Positions 25,301 through 37,300 of a stretch of 64,000 nucleotides of DNA are shown here, piece after piece; the first letter of the stretch is position 1; every line of letters starts with the position of its first letter. Position numbers and translations under genes: made by a program. Below the pieces are notes generated by a model. That model saw nothing but the letters and a program-made list of their open reading frames with translations. It did no database searches and was not told the origin of the DNA. The DNA is taken from positions 24,118,001 to 24,182,000 of the forward strand of contig OU612072.1 in assembly GCA_914767715.1 (NCBI GenBank), read 5' to 3'. Source of the stretch: Membranipora membranacea (Eukaryota > Bryozoa > Gymnolaemata > Cheilostomatida > Membraniporidae).

Positions 25301-28300
25301 TATATGATATATCACTAAAACCTTGACCGCTTTGGATTTCCACACCATTAAAGGGGATAATTGTCAGCTATTATGTACATCAGAAAACTGTCTCCGCAAT
25401 CGTTAGTCGTAAAAAATCGGAGTGTATGGATTTGCATCAAGGCGTAGCAAAGCATTTGCAGAAAACCAACAACCTAAATCAACTCCTGTTTGTCCACTAT
25501 ATTTTATTGCAGTTGACAATTGAAAATAACTCGATATCCTGCACCAGTGACACCAGTGACAACAGTGACAATCACAAACATTATTTTTGTTCAAGAAACT
25601 CACCTCGTTATCTTAGTGTTAACACCTCTAATCCTAATCCAATCTCTCTTTGTATTAATCATAACAGTTTACAGATTATGAATTATCACCACTCTTTCTC
25701 GAGAGCCACTACCTATATCACCTTATATTTGTGAGGGTCAAAAATTTAGAAACTTTACATTATTTAATGTTTTTTTGTCTTTTTGTTGGGAGGCACCATA
25801 TAGGACTGCCATGCGATATGCCCAAACTATTGTAGTCTGAATAAATATTGAGCAGGTTAATCTTGAGCCAACTTCTTACTATCCCTACTTTTGCTGACAG
25901 ACAAGACAGCCCAATAAACTGTCAACTCATATAGGCCTAAATATGACATCAAGTGCCAACACAATAATGGCCCGAAGACATAGATTCCCTAAAAGTGTTT
26001 GCTATGGAACAGCTTACGAAATAAGACATTTTAGCTGAGTATTTTCCACATGATCAAAGGTATGATAGTGATCATAATCATGAATCTTTTCATTACATGC
26101 AGCATAAGAAAAAAGTGCTGAATTGGGCTTATCTTGAAAACTTCTTTCAAAAGGATAAAAATTCCGCTTGATTCAGCACCGTAATAGGCGAAAATCAATG
26201 GGGTTATAGTTTGGGAAATAAGTTTGATAGTTGAACTGTCATTTATATCCACTTCTGCCTGTTTTCTTGACATGGATTCTTATCACTGAAACTCAGATTA
26301 ATCAGCTTTCAAACCCCAATGATTTGAAAAAATTCTGTCTCCCTAAATTTTCAATAATGCAGATACTGAATCTGAAAGAGATTTCACCTTGTCTTAAACG
26401 ATTTTGAAGATACTCCCATTTCTGCTCCTTTATCCTATGCTACGTGGGTTTTTTCCTTATTAGAGTAACTATTTTAGAAAACCAAACCTTGGAACCTCGG
26501 ATCTTAGTGCCTCATAGAAAATTAAGTCTGACAGTTTAGATTTAACATTGATAGCCTGCAATAACTGGAATCTCTATGAACAGCCTCAATCATAACAACA
26601 TTTTCATTATATATGCATATAAGATAGCATGATTTGCTTTTGTATCACATAACATCCTTAATTTCTAATTGTGCACCTGATGCAACTGAGCACACTGCCC
26701 TGCAAAACTAATCGACAGAATCTATACAATTAAATTTTTGAATATAGTATTTCTATTTCATTTCATTTAAAATTTTCTGCACTCAACAGTAAGCAAATGG
26801 TAAGGGTCAGAGCTGTGGGCATGAGTATAATAATATATCTGCCAACTTTAAAATGTTATTTTTCGACTTTTTGACTCACCTGTGGCGAAGTTGGGTTCTA
26901 ATCAAGATGGCAAGATATAAGGCAATCCACTCACTCACCATAAAAGTCAGTAGACATGTGCCAATGTGTTGTCTCTTCAAGGTCACGGTCAAGTCAGCCT
27001 CTGTCATATATAGGTCAGGGTAGATTCTTAGTAGTATGAGCAGAGAAGACAACTCCAAGATACATGTACAAAGAACATGTATAAAAACATGACAACAAAC
27101 TTTATGATAAGAATACTCAAGACACCCTCAGTGCAATACAATAATACAAATGACATGATTAAACTTTGTTATAAACCTGTACTCGTAATACATGACAGAA
27201 CTTAATATATGATAGGTTTATAGGTATAATCTGCTGATCTGTCAGAGTGTTGTGAACTGTCCACCACAGAAAATGAACCCAGCGTCACTTCACAATATTA
27301 TAACTGTACAGGGGACAACTCACCGTTAAGTGACAGGCTATCAATGTAAAGAACTATTGGGACCCATATATTAATTAAAGCTGTGCGTTAAATATCTCAC
27401 ATCTGTGATGTATTGTTTAGTCATCAGTTTTGCGAACACAATTATATTGTTAGTAACTTGTAAAAAACAAATGAGAAAGAGACTATGTAGCAGATAAGAA
27501 TAGATCAGTTAAAAACTGGTTGCCATGCCAGGTTATATGTCTTCAACTGTAGTATTATAAGCCACCAATTGATTTATCTTGAAATGAAGTCTTTTTTGAA
27601 GTTTTGAAGTTTTTTTATTGCCTAATTTTAATACCCGTCCTTGAGAAGGTTGATAAAATTGCAAGAGCGGAACAGAAAAACTCTAAAATAATTCAAAAAG
27701 GAGTCTGAGGTGTATCTGTTGAGGAAATGCATCTAAAATAAAAAAAAAGGTCTTTTGTCTCTTGGTGGTTCTACACTTGGATGGTCGGGATTTATATATA
27801 TTTGCTCTACCTTAATACGAAAGTTCAAGGGATGTTGAAGTGTACAATGCAAATAGTGTGCAGGAAAGTTGCGATTGTTGGCAGTATTAGATTGTCAAGA
27901 CTCTGTTAATAGTTGTCACAGAACAGCAGCATAATCTGAGTATCAGTGCGTTGGACTCTCTCTGTCAGTTTCTAATAACAGATTGTACAATGCAGGGCAG
28001 GCGCAGGTGATTACAGACATTATCTTAGCTACATAGAAAGTTTTTAGGCCGTCGCTATCCATGCGTTTCAGTAATCTCATCAGGGATAGGTGTTGGGAGC
28101 ATTTAGATATTATGTAGTCGACATGATTACTGAATGTTAGTGTATTGTCTACAAAAGGGGGAAAGAAAAACATCGTCATATTCAAGGTTACACCAAGGTG
28201 CATAGCAGGTTTTTTCGTGAAAGCCACATTCAGTATCACAGTTTTGGTAGACTTCAAAATCATAATGTACAAATGCAAATGCAAAACTCGAGTTACAGAG

Positions 28301-31300
28301 AGTTAATGCTGAAGCAGAAAAAGCAAAACAGGAAGCTCAAAAACAGGCTCAGGAGAATGAAAAAGCAATGTTGGAGATGAAGATACAAGCTGATAAGGAG
28401 ATAGTAAAGGCGGATGGAACAGAAGCTAAAGGCGGATCAGGAGGCGATGGACCGGAAGCTAAAGGCGGATCAGGAGGCGTAGAACTGAAGGTGAAAGCTG
28501 ATCAGGAGGCGATGGAGCTGAAGGTGAAAGCGGAACAGGAAGCAGAGGAGAAAATACAACTACATGGATTAGAGATTGAGAAGCTGAAGTCGGAGACAAG
28601 TTTGGAGCACTCAAGACATGACAGCACTACACTTGAGATAACCAACAAAACAAAACCAAAAATGCCATTCTTCGATGAGAAGGTCGACGAGATGGATAGT
28701 TACTTGGAACGATTTAAATGGGTTGCTGAATGATGTAACTGGGACAGAGGAGACTGGCCCTACCACCTCAGTCAGTACTTGAGGGGTAAGGCAACAGACG
28801 CTTACATCCGATTGTCACCCACTGTTCTCAAAAACTACCATAAAGTCAAGGAGGCTTTATTGGAGCGGTTCAATCTAACACAAGAAGGATACAGGAAGAA
28901 ACTGAGAGATGCTGATGCTTATGAGGATGAAACCCCCGCCCAGCTCCACACTTGCATCATGACTTATGTGTAAAAGTGGATGGAATTCTCGGGCGATAAA
29001 GATTACTGGAGCTTGTGTCAAACAAGCAATTTATTTCATCTTGTCCTGATGACTTTGCTATTCACTTGCGGCAAAATAGTTATGATAACAGTACAGATAT
29101 GTGTGAGTCAGCATCACTTTTCCTGCATGCTCGAGGAAGAAAACTAGCTAAAACAAAAAGGACCAACACAAAAAGGCCGGAACACCCACCTCCAGGCAAC
29201 AGGGATGGTGGGCAAAGAAGTAAGAGTGATGGTGCATGCTTCATATGTAAGGAGAAGACACACATTGCTCGCTACTGCCCACAAAGAAGTAAGAAGTACT
29301 GTTCACACTGTAATAAGATGAACAACTGTAATAAGATGAATGCATAAGATGAACAACCACAACACATCGGACTGCAGCAGGCTCAAAGAGAGGTCTGTGC
29401 TCACTACGGCAGCTGCAACTACAATGGTTCGGAACAATGCTGCGAGTACCGATATCCTTGACAATGAAGGAAAGGCAACAGAGATTACAGTAAATGGACG
29501 AAAGTACATAAACGCGGCTGTCTGCAGAGATGGACCCTGCTACACAGATGGAGCTGCAGTCACATCTGATGCAGAAGTCAATGGAAAGCATGCTCCAATG
29601 ATGCGCGACACCGGATGCAGCTGCATTTTGATCAATGCTAAGTATGTGCAACCTCAGCAGCTAACAGGAGAATAAGTTTTTCTGCGGATGGCTGACGCAA
29701 GTCTTTGGGAGGCTCAGTGCGCTGTAGTTTCAGTATGCTCTCCTTTCTACAATGGTACCACCAAGGATGCAGTGATGGAGAAAACAATCTATGATCTGCT
29801 TGTCGGGAACGTAGATGGAGCTAGGCCTGCTGACCAACCGCTGGATAACTGGAAGGATTGTGCTGTCACAACTCGTCGACAGGCTGCAAAGGAGAAGGCA
29901 GGAGACAGATCACTGGTGATTGACTCGATGGCCACTCCATTAAGTCTTGGGAAGGATCAGTTGGTCAAACTGGAGAAAGACGATTCCACATTGGGACGAT
30001 TCTCAACTCACAGGAAGTGAAGGAGAAAAAAGGATGTACCACTAGATTTGTTGTGAGGAACAACATTTATTATATCGTGAATACACCAGTCCAAAGACAA
30101 ACCATGGAAAACCTGTGAAACAACACATGGTTCCCAGCTCACTCACTCAGGAAGTTCTACAGAAAGCTCATGATTGCATAATGAGTGGACACCTTGGAGT
30201 AAAGAAGACTACTGATAGAGTGCTTTCAAACTTCTTCTGGCCAGGCCTAAGTGGAGATGTGAGGCGCTTCTGTCAGTCATGTGACATCTGTCAGAAAACA
30301 GTGAAAAAAGGCTCGGTCATTAAGGTTCCAGTGTAGGAGACACCACTCATTGACACCCCATTTAAGCAATGTGCTGTGGATATAGTCGGACCTATCCACC
30401 CTCCTAGTGAGAAAGGACACCGCTACATCTAAACTCTGGTTGACTATGCTACTGTACCACTGAAGAACATTGACTCAGCTACTGTGACTGAAGCTCTGCT
30501 GGACATTTACAGTCGGCTCGGTATACCAGAGGAGGTGATCAGCGACCAGGGAACTCAATTCATCTCAGACTACATGAAGGAGTTCACAAGATTGCTTGGG
30601 ATACGCCAACTTCCTAATTCCCCTACCATGCCATGGCAAATGGACTGGTGGAGAAGTTCAATGGTACGCTCAAAAGCATGCTGAAGAAGCTGTGTGCTAA
30701 GGAGCCCCGACAATTGCATCGCTTCATCAACGCTGCTCTATTCGCTTACAGAAAAGTCCCACAGGAGTCAACAGGCTTTGTGCTGTTTGAATTACTATAA
30801 TATGGAAGGACTGCACATGGACCCATGTACATACTACGCCGATCTGGACGAAAGAGGACACTGCTGATGATGTCAAGACTAGCTATCAGCATGTCTTTGA
30901 GTTGAGGGAGTGCCTGGATGATATGATGGAGATGACTTTAACCTCACTGAAACACAGTCAAAGGAGATACAAACACTACTTCGACAAGAAGACTCAGCAA
31001 AGAGATTTCAAAGCTGGTGACAAGGTGCTCATCCTACTACCTAAAAATGGGAACAAACTTCTGATGCATTGGCGAGGACCCTTTGCAGTTGAGGAGAAAG
31101 TCAGACTCAACGACAATGTCATCAACATTAAAGGCAAGAGGAGAACTTACCATGCCAATATGTTGAAGAGATACTATGGGCGAGAGACTCCAACCGACCC
31201 TGTGACTGTTGGAGCTGTCATGACTCTGAATATTGCTAGTGCTGGAATAATCAATCCTGAGTTTGGAGAGGAGAATGAAGAATACCAAGATAACTTACTG

Positions 31301-34300
31301 GAGCTATACCAAGGCAAAAAACAAACGTAAACCAGCAAAAGGGTCATTCTGGGAGAAGGACTGGAAAAAAATCAATAACTACAACTGATAGAACTGCTAG
31401 ACAAGTTCAAAGATATATTCAGTGACTTGCCAGGGAATGCAGCAGGAATGTAGCACTCTGTTCTGCTTACAACTGCTGAAACAGTGAAATCCAAGCCTTA
31501 CTGGTTACCCTACTGTGTAAGAGAAACCCTCAAGGAGGACATCAATGATATGCTGAAGATGGGTGTAATCAGACCCTCTACATCACCCTACGCCTCACCC
31601 ACAGTGATAGTGAAGAAACCAGATGGAAGCAACAGGATCTGCATAGACTATCGCAATCTCAACAAAATATCTGTGTTTGATCCAGAACTCTTGATTAAAG
31701 CTGATGACCTATTCAAGAAGCTGAGTGGAGACAAATACCTCAGCAAAATTGATCTGTCTAAGGGTTACTGGCAGTTACCAGTGAAGAAAGAAGATATCCC
31801 CAAAACAGCGTTTGTCATCCCTGATGGACACTATGAGTTCATCAAGATGCCATTTGGAATGGTCACCTCTGGAGTCAACTCTAGTGAGAGGGATGAGAAG
31901 ACTCCTTGGAGATCTTAAAGGAATGGACAACTACATTGATGATATCCTGGTACACAGGGAAAGCTGGGAAGGACATGTCAGACTATTGACAACAGTATTC
32001 AACAGACTTAAGGCTGCAGGGCCTACTGTCCTACAGAGCAAGTGCAGGATTGGAGAGGCCAATGTAGAGTTTATTGGCCATCATCTTTGGTCAGATGGGA
32101 TCAAACCAGTAGAGGACAACATACAAAAGATCAGGGCCGCGCAGAGGCCCGGAGATAAAACTCAAGTGAGGTCTTTCCTGGGACTCACTGGGTACTATAG
32201 AGAGTACATAGCATATGACTCAACCATCGCCAGCCCTCTAACAGTTTTATTGAAGAAAGGCGGGCCGGAGAAAGTCAGATGGCAGGAACCGCAGGAGAAA
32301 GCACATGCCAGCTTGAAAGCTATGCTGACTAGTGCACCGATCCGGAGAATACCTGATGTGCACAAACCATTTGTGCTTAAGACTGATGCATTTGATGTTT
32401 GACTGGGAGTTGTGCTGATGCAAACTTATGATGGAAAGATGTTTCCAGTCAGCTATGCTAGCAGAAAGCTTCTGGACTGGGAGAGGAACTATTCAACCAT
32501 AGAGGAGGAGTGCCTAGCAGTGGTATGGGCTATAAAGAAATAGCTGCAATACTTATATGGTGCGGAGTTTACGCTGCAGACAGATCATCAGCCGCTAGTA
32601 TACATCAATCAGGCCAAGTTCGAGAACGGCAGAGTAATGAGATGGGCCATGTACCTACAGAACTTCAAGATCAAAGTGGAGGCCATCAAAGGCAAGGACA
32701 ATGTCGGAGCAGACTATTTTAGCAGAATTGACTCAGAATTTTGTTTATCGAGTGAGAAATGATCTAAAGATGATTCCTTTTAAAATAGGGGGTTGTCACA
32801 AATTCTGTGCAGTGACAAAGATGACTCGTGCTAACCAACTAGCAAAATAGCCAAATAGCCAAATAGCCAAATAGCTAAATAGCTAAACAGCTGGGATTTT
32901 ATCATCATTTCATCAGCATTGTTTTCCTATTATGTCATATAAATAGTGAGAGCATCAAGATACCAAACATTGTTTTCAAGACAGTTAATCAGTGATGTTG
33001 TTTATTGAATGTTTATACTAGACAATAAAAATCAGATAATTCTAAAAATGCTGCTTCTCTGCTCTGGAAGACAAGCTGTATGTTAAATGTGAAGTGCTCA
33101 ACTCTGACTACCAGAATTCTCGAACTCGTCACACAGTTGTAATAATTTTGTGACAACACCCATATACGTTTATACCAGAATTTGCTATCCAATTTTCATT
33201 TATTTACCTAGATTTTGCAAGGATTGAGCTTTATTTCTAGTATGTATAACTGCTTTGTTTACTTCTCAAATTAAATCAATTCAAATTGAGTTCTCACTGC
33301 CGCTGCCGGGTAGCTAATTTTTTATAATTAAGCTATATATCAGAATTGGACATGAAATTCATTAGACGCACAGAATATTATATCATCTGCAGGTACGATG
33401 AATGATCTGATGCTTTTTTTCATAATATAGGTATTTTAAATAATTATTATTTAGCTAATTTTATGATATAGGCTACTTAAAAGGACTAGATAGCAAATCT
33501 TAAGGCGCACAATAATATTATATAATCTGCAGTTATGATGAATGATCTGACGCTTGCCCTGGTACTGGTACTGGTGGAAAACTACTTGTTTCAATCCACC
33601 GAAGCTTTTTGGAGGAGTGCTTGAGCTGGCTCAGATAATTAACTAGGAATCATGATATAATCAATAATATGTGCAAATATATGAAAATCTGTCTGTAATG
33701 CTGAGACAGTTTCATCTGAAGACTGGTTACGTTCTGTTACCACGAACATAAGGAGCATTATTCATTTGTCAAGCCTTTCAAATTTTAAACTCAAATAAGC
33801 TGTCTAAGGCTGCGAGTTGGAAATTAAATTTGTAGATGCCAAAGCCAAGAATTAAATCAGCTGAAGATCTTTTAGTTTTAGCAATGTAGGGCATGGTAGT
33901 CATCAATTCTTCACAACTACATGGATTTGATTAGCAAATTGATTTACATCATGGTCTTATGATAGGGATCACTACTCATCTTTTCTTGAAGATTTAGTGA
34001 TGACCAGTTCTATTCTCGGTCCAGTTCTCGTGCTCGAATGTATTGTATGTATTGTAGTTCTCAGATTTAGGGCAATCAATCAAAGGAATGGTAGTTTTAG
34101 AATTCCCTTAAGTCAATAGACAGTGGTCACATGATTATTTGTGGCAACAAACTTAGTAAATTAGTCGAGGTCGGCATTTCCTCGTAGAAGGCTAGACAAC
34201 CCTGACATTTGGAAACGCGATGGGATACTTGATACTTTGTTTTGGATTGATTTAAGTCTAAAAAATAAATTTGATTTCCATTCACCGCTGCGAACATTGT

Positions 34301-37300
34301 ATCGATGTCCAATATCAGATCTATGGACACTATTATTGAAAAGATCATTATAAATAGAAGTTGCCTGTCCTGCGAATATCACAGAGTAAAGTCGTTTTTT
34401 ATGTACTGAACTCTTTTTCAAGATGAAAATATTTTTAGGGTTGTAAATACAACAAAAAATATTTAACTATATAACTATTAACTATATAGTATTTATGTTA
34501 AAATAAGCTTGGTGGCATGATGCATTGTTCTGTTCTGATAGTATTTGTTATAATAACCCTGATTCCTACACACCTGTATACCACAGGTGAATGTCGTATT
34601 TCAGCCATCTGTTTTTATTTTGTCATTTGATTTTTTTCTTTGTTTTGTGCCTTCAGTTGGACGCACAAGCCTGACTAGCCTTTAAAGATAAAGAAGCACG
34701 GCCTTGATCAATCTAATCAACACCAAATCAATAATAATAATAGCCTCCTGTGAATCGGGCATCATGCGAATCCGTGTAAATCATGCTGAATAAATAACCT
34801 TTTAAATAAAAATGAAATGAAACACTTCAAATTTAGTTAAATATTGTGTGTGAACACATAGTGTTTCCTATCCATCTTACAGTTTATCTTCCAAAGATTA
34901 ACTGGTTCCCTTTTGAATTTATTCACCGCTACTCATGTATATATTCCATTCACCGTTATAATGGTTGCATTGATGTCCAATATCAGATCATGGATCCATG
35001 AAAATATGATTATAAATAGGAGTTGCCTGTCTTGCGGATATCACCAGGTAAAGTGTAAAGTGTAAAGTGTAAATACAACAAAAATAATTGAACTCTTCCA
35101 AGAGATTCTCTCAGTTTAGTCATACAGTTATAAGAGCCAATCATAAGTCCAGCCACTGTTATCGGACAAACAAAAGACTGATTGTAGCAACTAAATATGT
35201 ATTGAATTTTACTTTGCAACTAAAAGCATAGCATTGTGTGAGTGACTCAATAATCATGACAATGATGAAATGCAGAGCAAATTGCAATGCAAAAATAATG
35301 GACACAAATAGACAAACAAAAAATCAAGCAAAATTGCATCATCACACAATTGAAAATCTGCCTCTTAAACTAACTTACAATTAATTACGTATCCTGGTTG
35401 TTGAATATCTAAGTATAGAAAACATTCTTAGCATAAAGCCATAGAGAAAAGTAGAGTAAAGTAGAATAAAGTAGAGTAATGTTGAAGGCCAGCACGCTAT
35501 AAATGATATAAACATTATCAATAATTATTCCATTTCTATTTTATAATTATGCTAGAAGTTGGGGCATAATATCAGCATAACGAAATAACCTTTACAAATG
35601 CAATAATACAAATAATAGAACTCAATAAACAACGCAAATTCCATTTGGCCGCTAGATAAAACTTACATCAAATAACGTTACAGCTAGGATGGACCGATAC
35701 TGAGACTTATTAGATGGTCTGGTGACGTTAGTGGCAGTATACTTCCTGGAAAAAGTTTGACAATAAATTAATGCACAAAATATAATTACGACAGCATAAA
35801 TATCAACTTAATGTAAACCACATAGCACAGAATAGCGCAATAAGTAAATCCTAACTTAACTTAACCTTGAAGGAATCTCTTAACATTCATACTATGTTAT
35901 TCAAACAATTAGTCAACTTAAATAAGTGTGATATAAAAGTAACTTACATTATCAGTACATAGACATTGTAAATAGAAAGTTACGACTGATGCAACACGAT
36001 TGTAAAGGTACATAACAATAGTCCATAAGACTTCCAATGTATAGATTTAGGTATGTTTCGAAACGCTGCTCAAATAAAAATGTCAATTACTATGAGATGT
36101 TCTGACACCAGAAACAAATGAAAAGTGATCTTGTACATATATTTTTTGACAGGGGAGATAATTTGAGTATGATAACTCCCGATGCAGCCACATTTTCTAA
36201 ATAGGTAAAGTAAATCACTGAATTATCAAGCTCACTGAATTATAAAATACAGTCAGACAGTTACATTGTTACAATAATATTGAAACCATGATTACGACAA
36301 TATCTATCAGTCAGAAAGAATGACTCTAACAATCAATCCAAAAAGAGTCTTACCAATTTTCTTACTCTGAACACACAAATGATAGTAACTAGAGCCACTT
36401 AGGATTCTGGTCACATCCACTTTCAGGTAACTGTTAAACTAATGAGCTTGTTGAAAATAAGCAACAAATTTTTAATAAAGTATAGTTATTATGTTAGCGT
36501 AAACTCAGGCTTAGCCTGACACAGAATTTTAAAATCACAAATATTGAATCAAAAATATTTCAGTTAAAATTTCAGTCAAGGCCACATCTCTAGGGTGGTT
36601 AGACAGTAAGGTGTTTATAAATCATATATTCATAAACACCTTACTGTCTAACTGCCCAAGAGATGCGGCCTTGACTGCAATTCTCAACTGAAATCTGTCA
36701 CACTATTATTCGTTGGAATACTTCATGAGCAACTAAATCAAAAGCTTTCTCTTGACCCAGTGAGACAATATTACTATTACAATCCACTTTCCGACTGTAT
36801 GCTAACACATCCTGTATCAAACAAAGGCCTTCATATATTGACCTACCTTTAACAGCACACAGTTGCTCGCGGTTGATGATGGTCTCTAGTTGTGGCTGTA
36901 CAATAGCTATGTTTATATATTTCATTGAGATTTCATAATCAGTGTTATGAAGGGAGAAAGGCCCCCGATAATAGAGGGACTGTAATCTAAATCCGGCATT
37001 AATTGTAGAGACTTGGTAGTCCATCTCAAAGGGTTTACTCATGCAGGGAGTAATAATATGGACAAAGATATCTCTAATGAGACTTACTTTTACCAATCTC
37101 AAATTCACATCCTCATAATATCTTTTGACATTATGGAGCATATTATGTCTTGTCAACACAGGCTACATTGAGTCATATGTAATAGCGTAAGGCATGATGA
37201 TTAATGATCTACTGATTTAAAATTCACTAGAAGATCAATATAGGCAGTGAACCTGCTGTGGCACGCATTGTGACCCTGTCATTTAATTAAAAACTGATGA

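Larger units (their letters stand above)
28271..33155 (+). mobile_element. Gmr1-like Ty3/gypsy retrotransposon, 5'-truncated and dead
   Basis: Order on the + strand: gag with coiled coil and zinc knuckle, protease, integrase, reverse transcriptase, RNase H, polypurine tract, 3' LTR. Ordinary Ty3/gypsy elements place integrase last. The integrase-before-RT order with gypsy-like RT and a GPY/F integrase end is the hallmark of the Gmr1 group, described from cod and other deuterostomes. No 5' LTR or primer-binding site is present: the element begins inside gag. Several in-frame stops and frameshifts show it is inactive. It lies in the sense direction in the 15 kb intron between LRR exons 9 and 10. 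Confidence 0.9.
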
